NCBI GenBank assembly: GCA_000695325.1
Contig: AVPN01001008.1
Coordinates: 1-30,411, forward strand
From: Pleurobrachia bachei
Taxonomy: Eukaryota > Ctenophora > Tentaculata > Cydippida > Pleurobrachiidae
DNA: 30,411 bases
Direction of reading: 5' to 3'
Shown: positions 10,669 through 20,665 of the stretch, in pieces
How positions within the stretch are numbered: position 1 is the stretch's first letter
How the letters are laid out: each line of letters begins with the position of its first letter
Notes under the pieces: model-generated
What the model saw: the letters and a program-made list of their open reading frames with translations, nothing else
Databases searched by the model: none
Told to the model about the DNA's origin: nothing
Position numbers and translations under genes: made by a program

Positions 10669-12243
10669 TAAGCATCATGGCCCATGGGGATGAGAATATG
10701 ATGTTTTACCCCCACCCCATCCTCCCAGTGTTCAACGTCACAGAAGGTGATCACCAGTTCTCTCTATCGGTATGTGACACTACAATACCCTGCGATGGGT
10801 CCACATCATCGGGGTGCATTTCCAACCCTGAGATCGGAAACGAAAAGTCCATGGGGAGTTATACGGAGGGGAATCTGGTATGGGATGATACTGGTCTATC
10901 TCTTGTTCTCTCTGGGGGTGCCCAGTGCTCCAGGGGACCCGTCAGGTCTACCAAGGTTAGAGTTGTAAATTGTAATTTGTAGCTGTCTGGATTCTGGGTA
11001 GAATTAGATGGATTTTATAAATTTAATCGGTTATGTCCTTTGTATCTGGGAAGGTTCTGAAAGAAACCCCTAGTCTACTAATTTATCGGTTGTCTATTAT
11101 TTTGTCCGCCCACTACCCTGTTCCATACAGGTGACTTTTGTATGTGATAAGACAGCTGGGGAGGGTACTCCTGTGCTAGAGGAGGATGTGTACTGTTTCT
11201 ACCCGTTTATATGGAAAACAGCATACGCCTGTCCAACTTCACAGGTATATTACCAGCTACTAGGCAACAACCCAATTCCAGGGTAGGAGTGAGAGAGAGA
11301 TTGGTAGTGGTGCTAGTTAGTGTGCAACCGAACACAGGAATTGCAATCACTTAGCTGGTTTGGCAGTTATTCTTGCTTCCACTTTCATGTGTTTGACTGC
11401 CGAACTAAGTGTGTTGGAATGGGTAGCCGGTAGATGCGGTGTGTTGTGAGACAGGGTCGAGCTTGGCAAGGTGAATCTTGTGTGTAAGGTGTGTGGGCGA
11501 TATACTGTTTTCAAGTGGGTCCCCCTGATAGGCTCACAAAATGAGGGAGCTGGGAGAGGTATAACTCTCCAAGCTTCCTGGAATTATATACACACGCACT
11601 CTCTTCACTCCTGGTGCCAGTCCCTACAGGCCATACACTACTTAACCCCACTTGCTCACGTGCAAGCGAGTTAGTTAATGGGGGCAATCCATCTTAAAAC
11701 TAATCCGGTAATCCCTGATACCTGATCTCCCCTGATTCCTGATACCTGATACCTATTATAATAATCCCCTAATCCCTGATCTAGGCAAGCACGTGTTCCA
11801 AATATGGGACGGATGGGGAGCTGTACGATCTATCTCGTTTTGACAGTGACTGGACTCCAGTGCCAATAGGGAGCTCCACAGATGAAGAGCTTACCTTTAG
11901 TCTGTGTGGAGGAACCGAACGGTGTCCTGGAGCATCTCTCTGCAGGTAACAACATGGTAACCATGGTAATCACACGGTAACTAGTAATGTTAACCACAGG
12001 GTAGCTATAATAATATTCACCACGATGTAACTATTTATGGTAACCACGCGGTAACTAGTAATGATAACCATTGGGAACCGTGCATTGTAACCATACTACC
12101 CCACCTATATCAGAGAGAAGAGTGATGGTAGCAATGAGACACTGGCCTCTCTAACTGAACATTTGACTGTAAACCCTGACAAGTCGATATCAATCCAGTA
12201 CGAAGGAGCGGGTACTTGTGAGGGAACTTCTACATCCATGACG
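10669..12243 (+). CDS. IGF2R: IGF2R-like receptor, duplicated exons 7-9 (cassette B) and exon 10
   Basis: Exons are 10669-10955, 11131-11244, 11785-11945 and 12114-12243. The first three repeat exons 7-9 of cassette A with scattered substitutions (for example SVCDTTIPCDGSTSSG against SVCSTTIPCDGSKSSG). Exon 7 here uses the downstream acceptor ending at 10668. Phases match cassette A exactly: exon 6 (phase 1) can enter either exon 7, and either exon 9 (phase 2) can enter exon 10 at 12114, which ends YEGAGTCEGTSTSMT in phase 0. This part completes MRH repeat 3 and forms repeat 4. Including both cassettes in one mRNA fails in frame because exon 10 of cassette A is broken. Whether the two cassettes are alternative exons, or one is dead, cannot be read from DNA alone. 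Confidence 0.75.
11245..11784 (+). other. Intron 8 of cassette B (no gene)
   Basis: Non-coding intron. It matches 3439-3607 closely on its left side and diverges on its right, with short repeats of CCTGATACCTGAT-type near 11710-11760 just ahead of the acceptor at 11781-11784. No gene or RNA was recognised. Confidence 0.65.
11946..12110 (+). repeat. GGTAAC-rich irregular repeat in intron 9 (second copy)
   Basis: Near-identical counterpart of 10339-10500, placed after the second exon 9. It ends at the acceptor of exon 10 (12111-12113). Confidence 0.75.
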
Positions 12244-12402
12244 GTAAAACTAGGGCCCTAAAACTCTCTCTTTCTCCGTCTCTTTCTCTCTCTCTTTTTT
12301 GAGAATTTTCCGATTGGTTTCCATTTCTTTTTCAATTTTTTGGCGGTTTTTCTTTGCCCCCACTACCATGATGTACTAATTAATCTCTCCCATCATGTAC
12401 AG

Positions 12403-13216
12403 GTTGATCTGACATGTAAACAGGGTAGTGGTATCACCACACCTCGTCTGGTCTCAGCGGACCCCTGTAACTATTTCATCGACTGGGCCATGTCAGAAGC
12501 GTGCCCTGCCCACCAGGCGGAGGGCAGCAATTGTACAGTTCGGGATGGGGTTACCGGGATGGTGTGGACCTTGGATGGGCTCCGTGGACGGGAACTAACA
12601 GTACCACTTGAAGGGTAAGGGAACTAACAGTGCCCCTAGAAGGATGTGTTTCACATTCAATACGCGATCTCCCTTTCTTTTCTCGTGTCCCTCCTCCTTA
12701 CTTTTCCAAGTCTCCCAACCCCTTCCTGCCTCCCGAAACCCTTCCTTGCTGTTCAAGTCTCCCAAACCCCCCCTCCAGCACATCAACTAACGTGATGGTG
12801 TCCCTCTGTGGAACACTCTCCTCCTGCTCTGGGGCAAGTGTGTGTACCCAAGAGGGACTCAAGCTGGGTTACCCGGGGCAACCAATGACGGAACCCCGCT
12901 ACGACTCTGGGTCTCTAACGATGGTCCTCACGGGGGAGGTATGCCCAGATAGTTCGGGACAGTTCCTGAAAACTATCATGGAGTTCACATGTGGCAGTGT
13001 TTCAGGTACTTTTTAGAGGTGTTTCAGAACATTACAAACTACAGTCTATAGGGGGGAGTTTTTTCTAAGTTTTTTCTTTCTCCTATCTAACACGATATAC
13101 ATTTCAGCTAGTAAAGGGCAGAAGATTAACGAGTGCTACTACTATTTGGAATTTTCTGACCCATCTCTTTGTCCCCAAATTCCCATGGAATGCGTGGTAC
13201 ACAACCAAACACACAG
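12403..13216 (+). CDS. IGF2R: IGF2R-like receptor, exons 11-13 (MRH repeat 5, start of 6)
   Basis: Exons are 12403-12614, 12779-13005 and 13108-13216. Exon 11 closes repeat 4 with VDLTCKQGSG and opens repeat 5 with YFIDWAMSEACPAHQ and VWTLDGLRG. Exon 12 gives VMVSLCGTLSSCSG, SGSLTMVLTGEVCPD and IMEFTCGS, the second half of the repeat. Exon 13 starts repeat 6 (CYYYLEFSDPSLCPQ) and leaves phase 2. Exon-end sequence of exon 11 (12591-12613) is repeated in the intron at 12620-12642, creating a second potential exon end. Neighbouring phases are consistent (2, 1, 2). The intron that follows contains the antisense TRIM-NHL gene. Confidence 0.82.
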
Positions 13217-13261
13217 GTAAATAATCAATTAATTAATTAAACAAATAATTAGAAAACAAGT

Positions 13262-15269
13262 TCACACAATCATTTCTAGCATTTGTAATCTGTGATTCCA
13301 AGCGTCGCACACGTAAAACTTTACATTACGATTACGAGCGTTATTTGAATCCTGGCTACAAACTGACACCCCGTTAGGAGACAAAAACTGTCCTAAATCG
13401 TTACCCTCCTCCCCGAAACACATCTTAAACCGACCAAAACTGTCAAAAACGGAGAGTCGATCATTTCCATACTCAGTCACCAGTACAGTACCAGCTAGAT
13501 CAACTGCGATACTACTCGGATAACTCATTTGACCGGCATCAGACCCAAACGATCCAAAAGTGCTCACAAACTGTCCGTTAGAAAGTCGGAATATCTGAAC
13601 TCTGTGGTTGTGATGATCACACACAAACAGATCTCCAGTTGGAGAAACAGCGACTCCACATGGCTCCATGAATTCCCCCTCTCCGGTTCCCTCCCTTCCA
13701 AAAGTATGACTAAACCTCCCATCTAGAGATAGAACCTGAACTCTGTTGTTACCGGAATCTGCCACTACAACACACTCCCCTGCTATTGTGATTGCTTGAG
13801 GTTTTATGAACTGCCCCTGTCCAGTGCCACTGCACCCGATAATCCTCTTGAACCTTCCCTCGGAAGTGAACACTTGGATCCTATCGTTCCTCGTATCCAG
13901 TACAAATATGTTGTCCTGCCCATCAACTGCAATATCACCTGGTGCCCTGAATTCCCGGACACCATTGCCCTCGTTCCCGAATATCTGCACAAAGTTCCCG
14001 TTTTCCTCCAATATCTGGACCCGGTTATTCCTCTGGTCGGCAACAACAATGTGCCCGTTGGCCAACTGACCCATTCCACAGGGGTGAAAGAAGTCACCCA
14101 GGCTGGTTCCACAGGACCCAATTTGGTGGACAGCCCTGATCCTACCAGGGGAGGCCATGGGTCTGGGCAGAGTTCTGGGTGGTTGTTGTTGGTCCTGCTG
14201 CTGCTGAGTTGGGTACCGAATAGTGACGTCACGAGGTACTCTCTCCAGGTTAATATGAACATCCGAGTTCTCATCACCGTTATTCCTAGTTCGGCGCCTC
14301 CTGGCTGACACTCGAGCTGTGTTCACTCTGCTATTCAGTATGGAGTCTGTATCCCTCGGCTCTTCCTTGGTTAGTTTCACCTCCCCCAGCTCCAGACCAT
14401 CTATCTGCGTAGCCAGGGTATCCTGTACAGGGGTGAAGTCGATCCAGCTGAGGACAGGCTCCAAGTTACCCTGAGCACCACTACACTCCGCCATATCCGT
14501 CTGAAACTCAGAACGCAGTGTCATCCATTGTCTGCAGTAGAGAATCAATCGCTGTCTTCCGCCCTTTCATCTTCTTAGACCTTCGTTTCAGATCTTCCTT
14601 CAGTGAAGTTATCCGCTCCGTTTGGCCTGCTTTCAGAGCATTAACTTGGCTGACAAGACTCATTTTCCGTTTAGTAAGCAGCCCTATCGCATCATCGACA
14701 TGTTTATTAATCCTTATCACAGCCGCCTCCGCCTGTTTTGTAAGTTTCTCCAGTGCCAGGTTGGCCTCGTTTATCTGCGAGTCAGCACCCTCCACTGCAA
14801 CACCCGTATCAGATCTAGTTGCTTCTAGTGCGGACCTCTCACTATCAATAACATCAGCTATAATCTCAGTCCGATGGGGCTTGTGAGCGGATGTGGCACA
14901 GCTACTGCAGATGGTCACCCTGCACTCACAACAGTACATTGTGATCCTCTTGTTCTCGTGGAGAGAGCAGTACTCCTGGGGAGTTCTCCTCACCTCTGTC
15001 TCCGTGGCAACCAGGATTTGGACCAAGTTGTTAAGTGCAAAGTTGATGGGAAACCCAGGGACTCCATTATCGGGGATAACAGCCACCGCTCTACACGTGG
15101 GGCAGGGAAGGAGACGGCCACGGTGCTCCCTGGCAAGGTGAGCCATCGACAGACATGACTCGCAGAAGCTGTGCTGACAAGGCAGGACGCGGGGCACTGT
15201 GAAACGTTCTTGGCATACCGCACAGATCAGTTCTGCTTCCAGCTGGGAGGCTAGGTTTGTGGAGGCCAT
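13262..15269 (-). CDS. TRIM-NHL protein (RING, B-box, coiled coil, NHL propeller), with a +1 frame break
   Basis: This antisense gene lies wholly within receptor intron 13 and has no intron. From ATG at 15269, a C3HC4 RING finger uses Cys16, Cys19, Cys31, His33, Cys36, Cys39, Cys56 and Cys59 (CAVCQERF...CPTC). A B-box follows at 101-132 (CSLH...CCEC...CSSC...H..H), then a coiled coil at about 150-250. At 14508 the frame meets TTC-TGA. Reading resumes in the +1 frame (EFQTDMAECSG) and continues to 13262 through a low-complexity Arg and Gln linker and six NHL repeats (for example GHIVVADQRNNRVQIL and GDLFVCDHHNHRVQIF). Known relatives (TRIM2/3/32/71 class) are RING-type ubiquitin ligases, often RNA- or cargo-binding through the propeller. 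The length of about 670 residues fits the family if the frame is bridged. The break may be a sequencing error, decay, or recoding. Absence of introns in an intron-dense region suggests a retrocopy. Confidence 0.85.
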
Positions 15270-15293
15270 GATCCTGTGTGTCTCTAAATACAA

Positions 15294-15940
15294 AGAAGAA
15301 GGAAAATAACAAACTTGCCACGTTGAGAGTAAATGAAGAGAGATAAATAATATAGATATAGAGAAAGCAAAGAGAGAGGGAGTGAGAGAGGGATAGAAAG
15401 CAAAGGAGAGAAGAGAGAGAGAGAGATAGAGAGATAGAGAAAGAGAGATTTAACAATCACGTGTTTTATAACTCCTGCTTAACAATCTGCACGTCTGAGA
15501 AAGAACTTACAAGGGATTGCGAGAGAGAGAAAGAAAGCGATCATTCGCATGGCGTGTCAATGGCTAAGAGTATGCTTGACTCTTGAGGACCAGAATTGGA
15601 AAATGAGACGGAGGCATATTGTACCCTGGTTTGCGGGGGCCGACTAAACAGAATAGCGTCCAACTAAATCAGTGTATATCAGCACATTGAGGCTTCACAA
15701 CATCACACCTGCTGTGCTTATTGCATATGCTGATGAGAGCTGCTATAAGTACAGTCTAGTTATATCATATTGTGACGATTGAAGATGTGATGGTGGACCT
15801 ATTTAATGAAACGTAACAAGCAGTGACAAGCAGTGCAATCGTCACATTATAATTAAAACGTCAATCAAATCACGCCCTAAATATGTCATTATCAGATCTT
15901 GAATTCATGAGATGTGTATGTCACCATAATTATCCAACAG
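15294..15940 (+). other. Rest of receptor intron 13, GA-rich repeat, upstream of the TRIM gene
   Basis: This stretch is intron of the receptor on the plus strand and the upstream region of the antisense TRIM gene. It holds an irregular GA/AGAGAG purine tract at about 15360-15450, which is CT-rich on the TRIM strand. I see no further coding sequence. The promoter of the TRIM gene, if it is expressed, should lie here; no clear TATA box was recognised. Confidence 0.6.
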
Positions 15941-18900
15941 TTACGATTTGTCCGGGTTGTATGAATCCGGTACGATGCAGTGGGCGGGAACCCTGAATGG
16001 TACCCAGACAGCACTGTACCTGAGAGCCTGTGGACAGGTATCACCTGATTTATCCTGTGATCACACCGCCGGAGTGTGTGCTATAACGGTAAGAGCTGCT
16101 GCTGGACTTTATGGGGCCTCTCAAAATAGTATAATGGATAAGAGGGGTATGGTGCGTTCTATATCACGGTATATTGAACTCCCAATCAATGAACCATGAA
16201 CTCCTATTATCAGTTCCTATTTTCAGATGACTGCTGATGGTAACAAGACCTCACTAAACCTGGGTAGAACCTCCGGATCCCTGACACTGAGCGAGGGGGG
16301 TGTTGTGAGTGAGGTGTATAGTAATGGTGATAGGGTGTGTCAGGATAAAACACTCCGTGCATCCACACGAGTTGAATACACCTGTGATAAAACCATCTCC
16401 ACGGTAAGCTGATAATTTGACACAAAGTGTACTGTATAGATCAAGGCCAGGGTTGAACTGTATTTTAAACAATATGTATATCTTGACCGGGTTGAACCTT
16501 TATTTTTGTGTTGTTTTGAATTATTCTTGTAGAATATAAAATTTGTTATCTTGTTGATAAAATCACTAAAATACGGTGGTTTCTGATTTCAGGGAACAGT
16601 AAAGGGAGCCATATTTAACGATGCAATGTGCCAATACGTGGTCGAGGTCGCATCACCAGTGGTTTGTCTGGGACAACACAACGTTTCAAATAGCTGCCTC
16701 ATAACAGATCCAGTATCAGGTAGATTCATGTGTGTTTCTGTGGTAAAGACCGTGTTCCACTCCAGACCACCGTCTAAACAATTCCCAAACCACGAACTCT
16801 AGATATGAATATTAACACCTTTGAATCTACAATCCTATAAACAAGAATAACATATATCCCATTTCCTAGGTCGTGTCTACGATTTCTCCTACCTCTCCAC
16901 AACCGACTATTCCTTCTCTAACTCCCTCCACCAGTTCTCACTGCACGTATGTGGCAGTGTGGAGACATGTGGGGATGAACAGGGGGTAGGGGCATGTGAG
17001 ACCATCAATGGAAACTCTGTATCTCTTGGTAGGAACACATTGACTAGTGGTCTAACCTTTCTGTTCAGAATCTCGGATCTCCCGAGACACAATATGTACA
17101 GATCAGTATATTTCTCACTTGTTCCCTTCATACAGGTGATAGTGCGACTAGAGAACTTGAGATGTCGGGGGATAACTTCATCCTCCGGTACACAGGGGGA
17201 TCCCAATGCGCCTCAACTGAGTCAGGTATGTCAATATCAATTAATATGAATTCCATCTGCCACATCCCCGCTCACATATGCTGATAGTCGTTCGTATGTG
17301 GAAGGTATTGTACTCTTGTGTAACAATTCTTACTGTGTGTTTTTGTTGACAAGCCTATGTGAAACCAGGAACCACTCCAATAGAGTTATCACATTGCTCG
17401 AGGCAATGTTATGTCCTAACCTTTGGAGTGTCTTAGTGTGTGTGTACACTCCTAAAATTCCCTTTGAGTTCCAATGAAACAGAAGGAGGGTCGGATTCAA
17501 CTTACATCTTTACACACTCTAAATCCACACTCTGATCAGGTGTAAAATACAGGCAAACAGAGGTACTGATGAGTTGTAACCGGGATGTAGCGATTGGAAC
17601 ACCCAGATATACCAACACAGATTCTGACAACTGTGTCTACCATTTTGAGTGGGATCTTGCCGGGGCTTGTCCACCATCCACCCTCAAGTGCACTGCTATT
17701 GGTTAGTTTTATAAAGGAGTATAGTAGACAATTTGTATGATTTTATAAAGGAGTAGGTCACAATTGAGCGTTAGAACGAAACCTCAAAGGATTATTTATA
17801 GACGAGAATTTGAAAGAGTACGATTTGTCTGTGTTGAGGAGGGAGAAATCGTGGACAGTTAGGGGATATGACAATAGCGTGTTTTATCTGAACGTGTGTG
17901 GAGCTGCAGCTGATAAATGTGGAACTGATGGGGCTGCATGTTTCATCAAGGGTACGGAACTAGAATTAGGAAGCATCATTACTATATTGTTATAGACTAA
18001 GTTCTTGCTGTTACCCTCACCCCAAAAGCTAAAGTCTTGTTACTTAGTTATTTACAATGTACCCTGTTTAGATGGTAATATGGTGGTATCTGGTAGGGTG
18101 ACAGGCGAACCCCGAGTTATACAGGAGGGTCTACTGGAGTTATCTTATCACCATGGGGACAACTGTACCGCTGAAAAACTCTGGACTACAACCGTACAGT
18201 TCGTGTGCGATACTAGCGAGGTATACAGAGTGTCCCTCTTTTGTGTATAATCCACGAACTTGCTATTTCACAATGTGGTGGTCTGTTAACTTCTGCCTGA
18301 GATCTTCAGTTTAATTAATTGTTCATTATATGGTAACACCCCCTCTCTTTCTACAGGCGTTCCCCAAGTTCACCCTAGTGGGTGATTGTCACGTTGAGGT
18401 AGAATGGAGGACGCTACACGCCTGTCCAGCCACCTACACGGTCGGACAAAACTGTTCTGTAACAAATCCCAATACTGGTGTGAAGTATGATTTGTGGAGT
18501 TTAGCTGGAAGAGATTTCACATTTGTTGATGAGAAGGAAAACCATCTGTACAAGTTTGGGTTCTGTTCACCACTGGAGAGTTGTAACGGTAAGCTCAATA
18601 TAACATGACGTGTTGATAGATAAACATCTGAATTATCCAATTATACAAACCGAAAACAACGGTAGTTTTTTGGGTCTAAACACATGTTTCATGATACCCC
18701 ACGAGGAGGCACCAATCATCCAATTATGTATGTGTATGTGGTGATCAACAACATGACACGTATTACTGACTATTCAACCCGAATTGTTCATGTTCCTCAG
18801 GACAAAGTGATGTGGGATCGTGTCAGGTGAACACAGATACTTCAACAGAGAAAGATAACGGGAAGTTGAACACTACAGTGGTTCTTAGTAACGGGATGCT

Positions 18901-19247
18901 GATTTTACACTATCAGGGTGGCCAAGCTTGCAGTAATGGTACGTTAATTGGAAAGTAATAGAAACATCAGGATTTATCATCAGATCTAGTATCAACTATA
19001 TTGTTCCATTCCCAGTAACCAATCTTTTGAATGATATTAGTAAACATACACACACATTGAGCGAGCTCAATTTAGCTAAACACCGGCTGGATTTTACGTA
19101 ACTTCTTCAGGTGATATAAGGGAGACAGTGATTAATGTGATGTGTGATCATGCACTGAGTGATGTGGAGATGGAGGTGGGAGATCTAGTAGAGGAATCAC
19201 ACTGTGTATACCAGGCTACCGCTTACTCTGGGATTCCCTGTGAAAAG
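15941..19247 (+). CDS. IGF2R: IGF2R-like receptor, exons 14-24 (MRH repeats 6-9, start of 10)
   Basis: Exons are 15941-16088, 16227-16403, 16593-16719, 16870-17028, 17136-17225, 17540-17701, 17802-17951, 18072-18220, 18357-18588, 18801-18938 and 19111-19247. Each pair or trio builds one MRH repeat: YDLSGLYES...LYLRACG then LTLSEGGVV...VEYTCD (6); RVYDFSYL...FSLHVCG then FILRYTGGSQC (7); VYHFEWDLAGACP, YDLSVL, FYLNVCG, LELSYHHGDNC, VQFVCD (8); VEVEWRTLHACP, YDLWSLAG, LILHYQGGQAC, VINVMCD (9); CVYQATAYSGIPCEK opens 10. All junctions keep phase by hand translation. Exon 24 ends in phase 0 (AAG) and the next matching exon is at 29231, so an intron of about 10 kb follows. No membrane segment has appeared by this point, as expected for an extracellular array of up to 15 repeats. 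Confidence 0.85.
17226..17539 (+). other. Receptor intron 18 (no gene)
   Basis: A 314-bp intron between GTATGT at 17226 and the acceptor at 17537-17539. No gene, RNA or repeat was recognised. Confidence 0.7.
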
Positions 19248-19632
19248 GTAAGTTAGTTTTATACACCGCGAGTCAGAACTCGCACGGCGTCGGTAGTGGG
19301 TGTTTAGTAGTGGGTGTTTATGTGTGTAATGACATTACATACATGTTATGTGTTGGCAGTTGAAGTTGTACATTATGTATTGCAGGGTCAAGTCTGGAAA
19401 TCAGTTCAGGATAATAAAATTGTATAAAAGTAGGCACAGGTTTTCCTTGATTCATTGTACACAGTACATTAATGAGTTGATACTCGACCAAATACTAACT
19501 ACTAATATAATAACGATTGCAAATAATAACAATGTCTCTTTAGGAAGTAATTTTGATGTCTCCTTCTGGTGCTTATATTACACACTCGCATTCTTGCTCA
19601 GATCTCTTTATTATTCAGAATGTCTCTTTACT

Positions 19633-20287
19633 TTAACTGTCGTCGCCTCTAAACAGACTAAGATAGTCGGGTGGTGCATCGTTTGGAGTGTAGGCATTAG
19701 TTATCCCCGTATCCTGGTCACCAGTTGTGCTTGGGTTATCGGGTTGGTGTGAAGCAGCAGATGTTTGGTTATCGGGTTGGTGTGTAGCAGCAGATGTCGA
19801 ATTGTCGGTTTGATTGTTTGCTGCAGTAGACCTTGTAGATATCTCAGTAAGGTTCACCTCATCTCTCATCTGGGTGGACTCACTCCCCGCCTGCACAGCA
19901 GGGGATCGAATAACTAAACTTGGATCATCTGGTATGTCCTCATCCTCTGTTAGCCTTCTTCTCCTGTTGACATGAATACAACCACCAACTCTACAGATGC
20001 CACAAACAACTCCAATTAAAATAATAATCAGGATAATCGGGAGAATCACGTGTAAAAACCAATCCCTAAAGAACGCCTCCACACCCCCTGTCTTGATCAA
20101 ACAACTCGGATATCCTTCTGCACTATGAACACAGTGTTCCTCATTGATGCAACTCTCAAACTCTGGTTCTTTATATGAGTTAGAATCGCACTGCGCCACG
20201 GGGGTGTCATAAGATCCCGGGATGCATTCATTGTATAGTAAATGTCCCTCAGCAGAGACTCGAGTTTTGCCCTGATCACAATCAATA
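19633..20287 (-). pseudogene. 5'-truncated copy of the PPxY single-pass membrane protein
   Basis: This copy matches the full-length gene at 20666-21436 from the IDCDQGKT segment to near the stop, with identical transmembrane and cytoplasmic parts, and ends LFRGDDS rather than LFRDDNKK. At 20287 homology stops and the sequence becomes the receptor exon 24 fragment, so the signal peptide and the first part of the ectodomain are missing. An in-frame stop lies just upstream in the fused sequence. Without a signal peptide it would not reach the membrane in the normal orientation. It looks like a by-product of the 1.08-kb tandem duplication. Confidence 0.82.
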
Positions 20288-20334
20288 CTGTGTATACCAG
20301 GCTACCGCTTACTCTGGGATTCCCTGTGAAAAGG
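20288..20334 (+). pseudogene. Partial duplicate of receptor exon 24
   Basis: CTGTGTATACCAGGCTACCG and the following bases repeat the 3' end of exon 24 (19202-19247), including its donor (GTAGGT here, GTAAGT there). The 5' part of the exon and its acceptor are missing, so it is probably not spliced in. Confidence 0.85.
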
Positions 20335-20665
20335 TAGGTACACCGGGGTCAGAACTCGCACGGCATCGGGAGTGAGTTTTGTGTTGGCAGTTGAAGTTGT
20401 AAATTATGTATTGCAGGGTCAAGTCTGGAAATCAGTTAAGGATAATAAAATTGTATAAAAGTAGGCACAGGTTTTCCTTCATTCATTGTACACAGTACAT
20501 TAATGAGTTGATACTCGACCAAATACTAACTACTAATATAATAACGATTGCAAATAATAACAATGTCTCTTTATAATTATTCAGTAATTTTGATGTCTCC
20601 TTCTCTAGTGCTTATATTACACACTCGAATTCTTGCTCAGATCTCTTTATTATTCAGTAATCCCT

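Noticed and set aside
12608-12790. Plus-strand frame of 60 codons in Pro/Ser-rich sequence
   Set aside because: It is the pyrimidine-rich intron 11 between two good receptor exons.
13804-14277. Minus-strand 157-codon frame and several plus-strand frames across the TRIM gene
   Set aside because: They are shadows of the NHL reading frame; the NHL repeats occupy the other frame.
15091-15456. Minus-strand 121-codon frame with Ser/Leu-rich N terminus as an upstream exon of TRIM
   Set aside because: Its N-terminal part comes from the GA/CT simple repeat and its remainder overlaps the RING region in the wrong frame.
19348-19752. Plus-strand 134-codon frame
   Set aside because: It spans intron 24 and the antisense membrane gene, has no motif, and its right part is the complement of the cytoplasmic tail.
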